Made by a program: the position numbers and the translations under genes. A DNA stretch of 64,000 nucleotides from Akkermansiaceae bacterium (GTDB taxonomy: Bacteria > Verrucomicrobiota > Verrucomicrobiia > Verrucomicrobiales > DEV007). Positions 28,754 to 37,517 of the stretch are shown here, piece by piece. The stretch is taken from NCBI GenBank assembly GCA_024233005.1, contig JACKQE010000003.1, positions 310,001 through 374,000 on the forward strand, given 5' to 3'. The notes under the pieces were generated by a model that searched no databases, was not told where the DNA came from, and was given only the letters and a program-made list of their open reading frames with translations. The number at the start of each line of letters is the position of its first letter. The stretch's first letter is position 1.

Positions 28754-29410
28754 TCAGGCCGCCTGGCGCTGCTCGTTGACTTCTTCGGGCTCGATATTCG
28801 CAAGCGAGTCTTCCAGCTCCTGCATGAAGGCCTCAAGCGCATCCATGCGGTCGTGAATGTCTGAAAAACGGTCGTCGATTTCCGCTGTGATAACCGGCTG
28901 GCGAACAATCCGGGGACGACCGGCAGGGAACATGGCTACAGGCTCCTGAATCATCATTTCCGGGGACGCTTCAGAGGTGGCCACCACTTCCGCTTCGACT
29001 TCCGCTTCGACTTCCGCTTCGACTTCTGCTTCGACTTCCGCTTCGACTTCTGCTTCGACTTCCGCTTCGACTTCTGCTTCGACTTCTGCTTCGACTTCCG
29101 CTTCGACTTCTGCTTCGACTTCTGCTTCGACTTCTGCTTCGACTTCTGCTTCGATCTGAGGCTTCTCCATCAAAGGCACCACTTCGTCCATGGAGGCAGG
29201 TTCCGCTTCTGGCAGCGCAAGCGTTTCCGCAGCGGCAGCGACCTGAACAGGAGAATGGTCCCCAAGACCAAAGAGAATATCGGTCTCATCCACCGTCCGG
29301 GACATCGTCCGGATGCCCGAAATAAGGCGATGACGGCGCTTCAGCAGCAACGCGGAGATGACGGCTCCGGTGGCGATGAGACATCCAATAAGGGCTGTGG
29401 TGGATTCCAT
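28754..29410 (-). CDS. Membrane-anchored protein with EAEV repeats
   Basis: A 218-residue protein of unknown function. Residues 5-24 form a single N-terminal membrane anchor followed by a basic stretch (KRRHR), so the rest is probably cytoplasmic. A run of about 14 EAEV units lies near residues 85-140, very acidic and probably a long helix. The last 50 residues (DDRFSDIHDRMDALEAFMQELEDSL) look like a coiled coil. It is transcribed divergently from the eboA region. Confidence 0.7.
   Translation of the reverse strand: MESTTALIGCLIATGAVISALLLKRRHRLISGIRTMSRTVDETDILFGLGDHSPVQVAAAAETLALPEAEPASMDEVVPLMEKPQIEAEVEAEVEAEVEAEVEAEVEAEVEAEVEAEVEAEVEAEVEAEVEAEVEAEVEAEVVATSEASPEMMIQEPVAMFPAGRPRIVRQPVITAEIDDRFSDIHDRMDALEAFMQELEDSLANIEPEEVNEQRQAA
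28987..29158. repeat. 12-bp tandem repeat coding EAEV
   Basis: About 14 near-identical 12-bp units of the form GCTTCGACTTC(C/T) on the plus strand, first unit at 28992, differing almost only at a synonymous C/T position. Such arrays change length by slippage without breaking frame, because 12 is a multiple of 3. Confidence 0.9.
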
Positions 29411-29493
29411 GGCGGCTTTAAGTTCTACACGATCCTTGAATACTTTCTTCTGTAAGACAACCGAAAAGTTTCGAATTTCTGAAAAAAATACGA

Positions 29494-29606
29494 GGTACCG
29501 GACAATTAGGTACGTACCCGAAGTGTACGAAGGTACCCTAAAAAATGTAGGTACCCTATTATATGGCAGGTACCCAAAGTGTACTGAGGTACCCTAATCC
29601 AAAATC
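29494..29606. repeat. Six iteron-like 19-bp units starting GGTACC
   Basis: Units begin at 29494, 29513 (CGTACCC variant), 29532, 29550, 29569 and 29588, spaced 19, 19, 18, 19 and 19 bp. Units two and five share GAAGTGTAC or AAAGTGTAC after the core. The core is palindromic (GGTACC). The array lies in the AT-rich space between the divergent EAEV gene and the eboA side. A regulator-binding array is the most natural reading. The protein that binds it is unknown. Confidence 0.7.
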
Positions 29607-29648
29607 CTTGCATCCCTCCCGGGAGCAGCTGCGTTCTTGTAATGAAGC

Positions 29649-29825
29649 ATGGAAATTATGGACCAAGTGACCAAGATGGACCTCCCCATCACCCAGCCAG
29701 AGTCATCCCAGGGATCCTCGGATCCGATCCCGGCGCATCCCTCTGGGGTAAGGGTTTCCGGCTATTTGGTCCTGCCCCCAAAGGGACGTTCCACGACCAT
29801 TACCGGTGCGCACATCCGCGCTTGA
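29649..29825 (+). CDS. Possible 58-residue small protein
   Basis: ATG 29649 to TGA 29825, downstream of the GGTACC array and 31 bases before eboA. The product starts MEIMDQVTKMDLPITQPESS and ends in a more structured tail (GYLVLPPKGRSTTITGAHIRA minus its first residue). Codon use is like the neighbours. It has no known domain or membrane segment. A start at ATG 29658 would give 55 residues. It may be a real leader gene of the ebo unit or a chance frame. Confidence 0.4.
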   Translation: MEIMDQVTKMDLPITQPESSQGSSDPIPAHPSGVRVSGYLVLPPKGRSTTITGAHIRA

Positions 29826-29856
29826 GTCCACGCCACGCCTCCACTACGGTCAGCTC

Positions 29857-30738
29857 ATGGAATCCCCCTACGAACTCCTCCTCGGAGCACTCGAACCGAC
29901 GGCATCCTTAGATGCGGTTCGTTGGCTGCGCGGCGAATGCACTCGTCTTTCCCGCCAATTCGAAGAAAATCCGTTCTTTTTTGCCTTCTCCGGCGTTTCC
30001 CGACATTTTGACCGCACTGCGGAAGTGACTTTTTCCAAGGGAACGGCGGAAGTCTTGCAGCGGCTGATCCCCGGCCTCTGCCTAAAGCACTGGGATGAGT
30101 TCCGCACCGCCCGCACCGTTCTGATCGGGTTGCTTCTGACCTTGGACCGTCCGGATCGGCTCCGCACCTTGGAGCGTCTCACCAGCTCCGCCGACATCCG
30201 GGAACAAATCGCCATCTTCGGAGCCCTGCCTCTCCTCCCTAATCCCGAAGACCTCGTCGAACTGGCCCGGGACGGGCTGCGGACGAACATTCTGAGCGTG
30301 TTTGATGCCATTGCGCTGCGCAACCCGTTCCCCGAGCGACATTTCACCGAAGAGGGATGGAACCAAATGGTGCTCAAAGCCCTCTTCCTCGGGCGCCCCC
30401 TCCACCGCGTGGTCGGATTGGATGCCCGGGCCAACCCCGCCCTTGCGGAAGCGGTCAACTACCTCGCCCACGAGCGCTGGTCCGCCGGACGCAAAATCTC
30501 CCCTGAGGCGTGGCGCTGCTGCAGCGGATTTGTGTCGGACCAGATCGCCCATGACTTGAAGCGCGTCGCAGCCTCCCCGGACCGTGGAGACCGCGAGGCG
30601 GCCGCCCTGCTTGCGGTGGGAGACACCACCGGACGCCTCGCCCCGATCCGTGAGGCCCTCCCGGCTGAATGTGCCGATGTCGCCAAGGGATCCCTGACGT
30701 GGGATTCCCTCGGAGCCCTCCTGGCGACCCCGGTTTGA
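29857..30738 (+). CDS. EboA-like protein
   Basis: 293 residues, start at ATG 29857. The helical sequence, with LERLTSSADIREQIAIFGALPLLPNPEDL and DAIALRNPFPERHFTEEGWNQMVLKALFLGRPL, resembles the EboA family of the ebo gene cluster. In cyanobacteria that cluster is linked to moving a precursor to the periplasm during scytonemin synthesis. The next gene is a TatD-like hydrolase of the EboB type, 42 bases downstream, which supports the call. eboC, eboD, eboE and eboF are not in the window. Biochemical role unknown. Confidence 0.7.
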   Translation: MESPYELLLGALEPTASLDAVRWLRGECTRLSRQFEENPFFFAFSGVSRHFDRTAEVTFSKGTAEVLQRLIPGLCLKHWDEFRTARTVLIGLLLTLDRPDRLRTLERLTSSADIREQIAIFGALPLLPNPEDLVELARDGLRTNILSVFDAIALRNPFPERHFTEEGWNQMVLKALFLGRPLHRVVGLDARANPALAEAVNYLAHERWSAGRKISPEAWRCCSGFVSDQIAHDLKRVAASPDRGDREAAALLAVGDTTGRLAPIREALPAECADVAKGSLTWDSLGALLATPV

Positions 30739-30780
30739 TGGCTCTTCCCCACCCCGTTCCCCTTTTTCCCGAACCCTCCC

Positions 30781-31689
30781 ATGAAATTCCTCGATTCCCA
30801 CGTCCACATGGTGTCCCGCACCACGGACGATTATCAACGGATGGCTGCCGCCGGCACCGTGGCCATCATCGAACCGTCCTTCTGGCAGGGGCAACCGCGC
30901 ACCGAAGCAGGGTCCTTCAAGGACTATTTCAACTCCCTCATCGGCTTCGAGCGATTCCGCGCCAGTCAGTTCGGGATCAAACACTACTGCACCATCGGGC
31001 TCAATCCCAAGGAGGCGAACAATGAGAAGTTGGCCGACGCAGTGATGGAACTGCTCCCTCTCTATGTCTGCAAAGAAGGCGTGGTCGGTGTCGGTGAGAT
31101 CGGATTCGATGATCAGACCCGGCTGGAGGAGAAATACCTGCGTCTCCAGGCCCGGATCGCGGTGGAGGCGGATTTGCCGATCCAAATCCACACCCCCCAC
31201 CGTGACAAGAAGGCCGGCACCAGCCGCACCATGGACGTGCTGCTCGACGCGGGCTGCGATCCCGCGAAGGTCATCATCGACCACAACAACGAGGAAACGG
31301 TGAAAGAAGTCCTAGACCGGGGATTCTGGGCGGCTTTCACGATTTATCCACACACCAAGCTGGGCAATCTCCGCATGATCGAAATCGTGCGGGAGTATGG
31401 AGCGGAGCGAATCATCATCGACAGCGCGGCAGACTGGGGCATCAGTGACGCGCTCGCCGTGCCCAAGACTGCCGCGCTCATGAAAGAGGCCGGCATTGAC
31501 ATGCGGGCCATCGAACAGGTCAGCTACGCCAATCCGCTGATCGCTTACGGTCAGAGCGGCCAGATGCGCGAGACGGACTGGGCTGATGCCGCGGGCATCG
31601 ATCCGGCGGCCCTGTTCGCCGGCAACACGCTGCTGCGGGGAGGACAGGACGTCCATGAAGCTATGACCAAGTACATGGTCATCGAGTGA
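30781..31689 (+). CDS. TatD-like metal-dependent hydrolase (EboB-type)
   Basis: 302 residues of TIM-barrel amidohydrolase type. Metal ligands are visible as DSHVHM at 5-10, GEIGFDD near 104, HTPHRD near 138, DHNNEE near 163 and DSAADWG near 217. TatD proteins are metal-dependent nucleases/hydrolases, and the EboB branch accompanies eboA. Its 3' end overlaps the convergent transporter gene by 11 bases. The substrate is unknown. Confidence 0.8.
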   Translation: MKFLDSHVHMVSRTTDDYQRMAAAGTVAIIEPSFWQGQPRTEAGSFKDYFNSLIGFERFRASQFGIKHYCTIGLNPKEANNEKLADAVMELLPLYVCKEGVVGVGEIGFDDQTRLEEKYLRLQARIAVEADLPIQIHTPHRDKKAGTSRTMDVLLDAGCDPAKVIIDHNNEETVKEVLDRGFWAAFTIYPHTKLGNLRMIEIVREYGAERIIIDSAADWGISDALAVPKTAALMKEAGIDMRAIEQVSYANPLIAYGQSGQMRETDWADAAGIDPAALFAGNTLLRGGQDVHEAMTKYMVIE

Positions 31690-33016
31690 GCGAAGGACGC
31701 CGCAGGGGAACCCCGGCGGCATCGCGCAACCCGGCGGCCAGCGCGGCTCCGAGACATGCCAGCACCAGGGCCGAGCCGCCCCAGACGACGGGACTGGCGT
31801 GATAGAGCATCACCCCGCCAGCGGGACCGAGCACTCCCGAGAGTGACCACGTGAAGCCGGACAGCCCCTGGTAGCGTCCCCGCAGTTCATCGCTGGCCGC
31901 ATTCGTCACATAGAGCGACGCCGCCGGAATCCAGAGCATTTCGCCCACGGTCAGAACGAACATCAGCACCGCAAATCCCCCGACTCCGCGCGTGAAGGGA
32001 GCCGCGCAGAGAGCCAGCCCGAACAGCAGCATCCCCACCGCAACCCGGTGCCCCAAGTGATGGCGCACCGCATAGGCGGTGAGGGGCATTTCGAAGAGCA
32101 CGATGACGAGGCCATTGAGCCCCATGACCAGTCCATACTGCTCCAAGGAGCACCCGGCATCGCGCATGACGAGCGAAAAGGTCGTGCCAAACTGGGTAAA
32201 AATGAGCGTCGCCAGCAGCTGGCTGGAGAGAAACCGCACCAAGCCCCGGTCCGCCCGGGCAGCCCGGAAGGATTCGGCGAGGCTGGGAAGGACCTGGCGA
32301 AACCGGCCCCAATCGCGCACCACGACTTCTTTGGCGGGAATGCCGACGAGGGCGATCAGTCCAAAGAGAAACCACGTCAGGGAATCGCAGAAAAAGACGA
32401 GAAAGAAAGACGATGCCGCGAGCCATCCCGCGAGAGAGGGTCCGAAGGCGAAACCAAGATTCACCGCCAACCGCGACAGGGCCACGGCCTGGGGGCGTCG
32501 GCTCACGGGGACCGATTCGGCGACCAGGGCATTGAGTCCTGGCCAGCCGATGCTGGTGGCAAAGCCGAGCGCGGCGGTCAGAGCCATCATGGCGGGCAGG
32601 TTCTGGGCCTGGGACAAGGCGAGTGCCGCCACTCCGGCAGTGAAGCTGGAGGTGAGGACGCACACTTTCCGCCCCAGAGTGTCCGCCGCGTGACCAGCCA
32701 ACAAGGACGCGGCAAGGCTGCCCAGACCGAGGGAAACCAAAACCGGTCCGGTCGCTGAACTGCCAAAATGCGTCTCCACATAGACCGTCAGGAGAGGCCA
32801 GATCATGGTGCCGATGCGGTTGATAAACAATCCGGCGGCGACGACCCAGACCACCCGGGGGAGGGCTCTGAGCCCGTGCCAAAAGCTGTCCGCCTCGGGA
32901 GGCGGCACGCCAAAGTCAGGCACCGGAGCCGCGGGAACTTCCACCATGACGCCTTCCGCCAACGGAACCAGATCTTCCGGCGGCGGATCAGGTGAAATGG
33001 GAGGAGGTGGGTTCAT
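31679..33016 (-). CDS. MFS transporter
   Basis: 445 residues with about 12 membrane segments. The MFS loop 2-3 motif is GHAADTLGRKV and the second half repeats it more weakly (YAVRHHLGHRV). I chose ATG 33016 (MNPPPPISPDPPPEDL) because the membrane part begins soon after, and an upstream frame extension would be odd in sequence. The first 45 residues are Pro-rich and probably cytoplasmic. Such proteins export small molecules by proton antiport. The cargo is unknown. It converges on the eboB-type gene. Confidence 0.88.
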   Translation of the reverse strand: MNPPPPISPDPPPEDLVPLAEGVMVEVPAAPVPDFGVPPPEADSFWHGLRALPRVVWVVAAGLFINRIGTMIWPLLTVYVETHFGSSATGPVLVSLGLGSLAASLLAGHAADTLGRKVCVLTSSFTAGVAALALSQAQNLPAMMALTAALGFATSIGWPGLNALVAESVPVSRRPQAVALSRLAVNLGFAFGPSLAGWLAASSFFLVFFCDSLTWFLFGLIALVGIPAKEVVVRDWGRFRQVLPSLAESFRAARADRGLVRFLSSQLLATLIFTQFGTTFSLVMRDAGCSLEQYGLVMGLNGLVIVLFEMPLTAYAVRHHLGHRVAVGMLLFGLALCAAPFTRGVGGFAVLMFVLTVGEMLWIPAASLYVTNAASDELRGRYQGLSGFTWSLSGVLGPAGGVMLYHASPVVWGGSALVLACLGAALAAGLRDAAGVPLRRPSLTR

Positions 33017-33135
33017 CAGAAACAAGGAACGGAGGAGGAGTATCAAATCGTGGAAAACAAAAAAGCCCTGCGCGCGGAGGGCGGCAGGGCTGGTGAGAAA
33101 CGGGAGGAGGTGTGGTGATTCGATCCTGTCCCAGA

Positions 33136-33276
33136 TCAGCCCTGCGTGGTGTGGTGGCGCCCGATGGCTCGGCGCATTTGGGAATACCCCATGGCCGAGG
33201 CGCAAGCCACCAACACCGGAGACCCAATCACAAGAAAGGTGTCCGCTTGGCACGGGTTCATTACGCTGGCGTTCAT
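33136..33276 (-). CDS. Possible 46-residue membrane peptide
   Basis: ATG 33276 to stop 33136, in the 326-base gap between the MFS and the beta-CASP genes. The product starts MNASVMNPCQADTFLVIG and continues with a hydrophobic stretch ending at a basic tail (RRAIGRHHTTQG), consistent with one membrane helix. High GC at third positions supports coding. An upstream ATG at 33327 would give 63 residues. It may be translated with the transporter, or be chance. Confidence 0.38.
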   Translation of the reverse strand: MNASVMNPCQADTFLVIGSPVLVACASAMGYSQMRRAIGRHHTTQG

Positions 33277-33342
33277 GGATCGGATGATGGGAGAAGTCAA
33301 AAATGACTCACCGCGCCAGGTCGTCAAGGGGAGAATGGTTTC

Positions 33343-34704
33343 TTATTCCACCACATACGCCTCACCGGGCTCGGGAATGATCACATTCATCTCCGGGTGG
33401 CTTTCGGCGAGTTGGCCGGCAAACCAGTGGCGGGCCGGAAGGTCTCCGTGGACGAGGAAGGCGGTCTTCGGGGACACTTCGCGGATGTATTCGAGCAGGT
33501 GCTCCCGGGGCGCATGACCACTGAAATCATACTTCTCGACACGGCAATGGAGAGTCTGAACATTCCCCCGGGCCAACTCGACCGTCCCCCCCCTTGGCGT
33601 GCGTTGGATTTTCCCGGCAGGTGATTCCGGGTCGGCGTATCCCACGAAAAGGAGAGCGTTTTTCTTTTCGGCAAGAATGTTGCGGGCAAAGCGGTAGGAG
33701 ACGGTGTGCTCGGTCATCATGCCACTGGAGAGGGCATAGATCCGGCCCGGCTCGAAATGGATCTCCCCTGAACGGCGCCCCGCGGCGGGACTGACGAAGT
33801 CAAGGTCCCGGAGGAGTTGCAGACCGGAGTTGAGCCGATGGGAACGATCCGCGAACCGGTCGTAGATCGTGGTCATTTTGGTGCTCAATCCCCCGATGTG
33901 CACCGGCACGCGGGGAATCAGCCCGGCGTCACGCAGGTCGCGCAGCATGACCAGCAACTCCTGGGTTTTGCCCATCGCAAACACCGGGATCAACACGGTG
34001 CCACCCGCTTTCAGCGTTTCCCGGATCGCGGTCCCGAGTCGCTCCATCTCGGCCTGCCGGGTGTAGTCCGGATGTCGCTCGTAATCCCCCCGCGTGGTTT
34101 CCACGATCAGGGTGTCGAAATGTTTGCAGGGCAGTTGGGCCGCCCCCACGATGCTTTGCTCCTCGAAATGAACGTCTCCGGTGTAGAGAAGGTTGCCCCC
34201 TTCCCACTCCAGCTCGGTCGAGACCGCCCCGAGGATGTGGCCGGCCGGGTGGAGCGTGCAGCGCACTTCTCCGGTATCCCCGAGACGGAACCGCCTCCCG
34301 ATCGGCGCGGGAGTCAGCTTCTGGAAGATCTCATCGAGTTCCTTGTGCCCGAAGAGCGGGTAAGACGGCTCGTTCAATTCATCCCGCTTCGAGGTCATCA
34401 CGTTGACCGAATTGTGCAGCATGGCACCGCCGAGAGCCATGGTCTCCTCCGTCATGCAAATCTGCGCGTTCCGCTGCCGACGGCAGAGGACCGGGAAAGC
34501 CCCGATGTGATCGAGATGGGCGTGGGTGACACAGACCGCGTCGACCGAGCCTTCCCGCAGGGCGTCGAAATCGGGCAGCGATCCCGGCCCCTCCAGCTTG
34601 GGATGCATGCCGGCGTCGAGGACCACCCGGGTGTTGCCGATGTCGAGCAGATAGGAACTGCTTCCCACATCAATGGTGCGGGCCAAATTCTGCAAAACTA
34701 CCAT
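33343..34704 (-). CDS. Beta-CASP metallo-beta-lactamase-fold hydrolase
   Basis: 453 residues. THAHLDHIG near residue 60 (metal-binding HxHxDH), GHILGA near 153, TGDVHF near 173 and the beta-CASP motifs RFARNILAEKK, SGHAPREHLLEYI and FLVHGDLPA are all present. The family includes RNA-processing nucleases of the CPSF-73 type. Likely a ribonuclease, cytoplasmic. It lies 83 bases downstream of ahcY on the same strand with a probable terminator hairpin between. Confidence 0.88.
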   Translation of the reverse strand: MVVLQNLARTIDVGSSSYLLDIGNTRVVLDAGMHPKLEGPGSLPDFDALREGSVDAVCVTHAHLDHIGAFPVLCRRQRNAQICMTEETMALGGAMLHNSVNVMTSKRDELNEPSYPLFGHKELDEIFQKLTPAPIGRRFRLGDTGEVRCTLHPAGHILGAVSTELEWEGGNLLYTGDVHFEEQSIVGAAQLPCKHFDTLIVETTRGDYERHPDYTRQAEMERLGTAIRETLKAGGTVLIPVFAMGKTQELLVMLRDLRDAGLIPRVPVHIGGLSTKMTTIYDRFADRSHRLNSGLQLLRDLDFVSPAAGRRSGEIHFEPGRIYALSSGMMTEHTVSYRFARNILAEKKNALLFVGYADPESPAGKIQRTPRGGTVELARGNVQTLHCRVEKYDFSGHAPREHLLEYIREVSPKTAFLVHGDLPARHWFAGQLAESHPEMNVIIPEPGEAYVVE

Positions 34705-34729
34705 GGGAACACTTTCAGAAACGGAACGA

Positions 34730-34760
34730 GGCCGTCCCGGGAATAGTTCCCGAGTCGGCC
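34730..34760 (-). terminator. Hairpin between ahcY and the beta-CASP gene
   Basis: The two stems are GGCCG/CGGCC and CGGGAA/TTCCCG, separated by three-base mismatches on each side, with a three-base loop. No good run of T follows on the minus strand, so it may be an attenuator or a weak terminator. Confidence 0.45.
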
Positions 34761-34787
34761 CCGTCCTTTACAGGGATGGAGGACGAA

Positions 34788-36230
34788 TCAATAACGGTAC
34801 TGCTCGGGCTTGTATGGCCCCTCCACAGGCACGCCGATGTAATCGGCCTGCTCCTTCGTCAGAGTGGTCAGCTTGGCACCGATCTTGGAAAGATGCAAGC
34901 GGGCGACCTCTTCGTCCAGGATCTTCGGCAGCACGCGAACCTCACCGGGCTGGTAGACATCCTTGTTCTTCCAGAGATCGATCTGGGCGAGGGTCTGGTT
35001 GGTGAAGCTGTTCGACATCACGAAGCTCGGGTGACCGGTGGCGCAACCGAGATTGACGAGACGGCCTTCGGCCAGGAGATACAGGCTGTTCCCGGTGGGG
35101 AACGTGTATTTGTCAACCTGGGGCTTGATGTTGGTCCGCACCACGCCTTCGGCACTGAGGAGGTCCACCTGGATTTCGTTGTCGAAATGCCCGATGTTGC
35201 AGACAATGGCCTGGTCTTTCATCTTCGCCATGTGGTCGAACCGGATGATGTCCTTGTTCCCGGTCGTGGTAACGTAGATATCGCCCCAGCCGAGGGTGTC
35301 CTCGAGGGTGAGAATGCGGTAGCCTTCCATGGCCGCCTGGAGGGCGCAGATGGGATCGATCTCGGTGACAACGACCTGGGCTCCCTGACCCCGCAGTGCC
35401 TGGGCGCAGCCTTTGCCGACATCGCCGTATCCGCAAACCACGGCCACCTTGCCGGAAATCATGACATCGGTGGCCCGTTTGATGCCGTCGACGAGCGATT
35501 CACGGCAACCATAGAGATTGTCGAATTTCGACTTGGTGACCGAGTCGTTCACATTGATCGCGGGAACCAGCAGAGTGCCGGCCTTGGCCATCTGATAGAG
35601 GCGGTGGACACCGGTGGTGGTCTCTTCGGAGACACCCTTCCAATCTTTCACGATGGTGGCGAAAATGCCGGGCTGTTCCTGGCCGACCTTCTTAAGCAGG
35701 TCCTTGATGACGCGCACTTCAAGATTGTCCGAGGGAGTGTTGACCCAGTCGGATCCGTTTTCCATTTCATACCCCTTGTGAATCAGGAGCGTGGCATCGC
35801 CACCGTCGTCGACGATGAGTTGCGGACCGAGGCCGGCCCCGTTGATGAGGGCTTTCCAGGTGCACCACCAATATTCTTCCAACGTCTCCCCTTTCCAGGC
35901 GTAAACCGGAATGCCGCGGGCGGCAATGGCGGCGGCGGCGTGGTCCTGGGTGGAGAAGATATTGCAGGAAACCCAACGCACCTCGGCCCCGAGATCGACC
36001 AACGTCTCAATGAGCACCGCGGTCTGGATCGTCATGTGGAGCGAGCCCATGATGCGGACCCCCTGGAGCGGTTTCTCCGGACCGTATTTGGCGCGGGTGG
36101 CCATGAGACCCGGCATTTCGTGTTCGGCGATGTCGATTTCCTTGCGGCCGAATTCGGCGAGGGAAATGTCGGCGACCTTGTAGTCCGTGAATGCCGCGTT
36201 GGCGGCGGGAGCTTCGCGTGAGATGGACAT
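34788..36230 (-). CDS. ahcY: Adenosylhomocysteinase
   Basis: Splits S-adenosylhomocysteine (SAH) into adenosine and homocysteine, removing the by-product of methylation. The 480 residues are typical. SLHMTIQTAVLIE lies near 63, SKFDNLYGCRESLVDGIKR near 235, the NAD motif CGYGDVGKGCAQ near 258, and the C-terminal tail KPEQYRY is diagnostic of the family. It lies 42 bases downstream of metK. Confidence 0.96.
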   Translation of the reverse strand: MSISREAPAANAAFTDYKVADISLAEFGRKEIDIAEHEMPGLMATRAKYGPEKPLQGVRIMGSLHMTIQTAVLIETLVDLGAEVRWVSCNIFSTQDHAAAAIAARGIPVYAWKGETLEEYWWCTWKALINGAGLGPQLIVDDGGDATLLIHKGYEMENGSDWVNTPSDNLEVRVIKDLLKKVGQEQPGIFATIVKDWKGVSEETTTGVHRLYQMAKAGTLLVPAINVNDSVTKSKFDNLYGCRESLVDGIKRATDVMISGKVAVVCGYGDVGKGCAQALRGQGAQVVVTEIDPICALQAAMEGYRILTLEDTLGWGDIYVTTTGNKDIIRFDHMAKMKDQAIVCNIGHFDNEIQVDLLSAEGVVRTNIKPQVDKYTFPTGNSLYLLAEGRLVNLGCATGHPSFVMSNSFTNQTLAQIDLWKNKDVYQPGEVRVLPKILDEEVARLHLSKIGAKLTTLTKEQADYIGVPVEGPYKPEQYRY

Positions 36231-36272
36231 GGAATGACTTTCTGTTGGGATGTTGGGTATTGGAGGGGAGAC

Positions 36273-37454
36273 TCAGCTCGCGGCAAGCGAGCGCAAGGCA
36301 TCGGCCTTGTCGGTGCGTTCCCAGGTGATGGCATCGAGATCGTCCTGACGACCGAGGTGCCCGTAATTGGTAGTCTTACGGAAGATCGGGCGGAGCAGAT
36401 TCAACTGACTGATGATCGCGGCCGGCTTGAAGGAGAAAACCTCGAGAATGGCACGGACGATCTTGTCATCGGAAACGTGACCGGTGCCGAAGGTTTCAAC
36501 ATGCACGCTGACCGGCTCGGGATGACCGATGGCATAGGCCACCTGGAGCTCGCACCGGTCGGCCAGGCCCGCCGCGACGACGTTTTTCGCCACCCAACGA
36601 CACATGTAAGCCGCGGAGCGGTCCACCTTGCTGGGATCCTTCCCGGAGAAGGCGCCACCGCCGTGGCGTCCCATCCCGCCGTAGGTGTCGACGATGATTT
36701 TGCGCCCGGTCAGACCGCAGTCCCCTTCCGGTCCGCCCACGACAAACCGCCCGGTCGGGTTGATCAGAATCTGGGTGTCCTGGGTGATCAGATCGGCCGG
36801 AATGACCTTGTCGATGAGGTCCCGCTTGAGGTGCTCCCGAATTTCCGGAGTGTCGATCGAGGCCGCATGCATCGTCGAAACGACCACGGCAGTAACACTG
36901 ACCGGCTTGTTGTTCACGTATTCCATGGAAACCTGGGTCTTGGAATCGGGGCGCAGCCAAGGATGCGTGCCGCTTTTGCGCAGTTCGGTGATCGCCAGAC
37001 CAAGACGGTGAGAGTAATCAATCGGGGCAGGCATCAGCGAGTCAGTCTCACGGACGGCGTAACCAAACATGATGCCCTGGTCTCCGGCGCCCTGCTCGGC
37101 GGTTTCCTTGTGCTCCGCGGAACGCGCGTCCACCCCTTGAGCGATGTCCTGAGACTGCTTGCCCAGGGCGTTGACGAGGAAAAACGAGTCGGAGTTGAAT
37201 TTGCAGTCGTGGTGGGTGTAGCCGATGTGTTCAATCGCCGATTTGACCACCTGGTGATAATCGAACACCGCATTGGTGGTGATCTCACCGCCGAGCACGA
37301 CGAGATTGTCTTTGACCATCGTTTCGCAGGCAACCCGGCTGGCCGGATCCTGGCTGAGACACGCGTCCAGCACACTGTCGCTGATCAGGTCGCAAACTTT
37401 GTCGGGATGTCCTTCGGTGACAGATTCAGATGAAAAGATATAACGGTCGGCCAT
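36273..37454 (-). CDS. metK: S-adenosylmethionine synthase
   Basis: Makes S-adenosylmethionine (SAM) from methionine and ATP. The 393 residues are typical. SESVTEGHPDKVCD at the N-terminus binds ATP and metal, GAGDQGIMFGYA near 125 and the segment DTYGGMGRHGGGAFSGKD near 265 are hallmark motifs. Followed by ahcY, so SAM production and SAH clearance are encoded together. No SAM riboswitch is seen in the 63-base upstream gap. Confidence 0.97.
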   Translation of the reverse strand: MADRYIFSSESVTEGHPDKVCDLISDSVLDACLSQDPASRVACETMVKDNLVVLGGEITTNAVFDYHQVVKSAIEHIGYTHHDCKFNSDSFFLVNALGKQSQDIAQGVDARSAEHKETAEQGAGDQGIMFGYAVRETDSLMPAPIDYSHRLGLAITELRKSGTHPWLRPDSKTQVSMEYVNNKPVSVTAVVVSTMHAASIDTPEIREHLKRDLIDKVIPADLITQDTQILINPTGRFVVGGPEGDCGLTGRKIIVDTYGGMGRHGGGAFSGKDPSKVDRSAAYMCRWVAKNVVAAGLADRCELQVAYAIGHPEPVSVHVETFGTGHVSDDKIVRAILEVFSFKPAAIISQLNLLRPIFRKTTNYGHLGRQDDLDAITWERTDKADALRSLAAS

Positions 37455-37483
37455 AGTGTTATTTAAATTGAAACTATCCTCAA

Positions 37484-37504
37484 ATCGTGATGAGATGATA
37501 CGAT
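37484..37504. promoter_or_regulatory. Candidate operator between metK and the ArsR-methyltransferase gene
   Basis: In the 63-base divergent gap, ATCGT (37484-37488) and ACGAT (37500-37504) form an inverted repeat with an 11-base spacer. The position fits an operator shared by both promoters. The arms are short, so this may be chance. Confidence 0.35.
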
Positions 37505-37517
37505 ACTGACCCTCCCC

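Noticed and set aside
29480..29606. GGTACC array as a CRISPR array
   Set aside because: Units are only 19 bp with no separate spacers, and no cas gene is near.
36234..37433. Plus-strand open frame across metK
   Set aside because: Antisense to metK. The product has no family features.
37455..37517. SAM or SAH riboswitch before metK
   Set aside because: The 63-base gap is too short and lacks a recognisable core. A regulator gene is adjacent instead.
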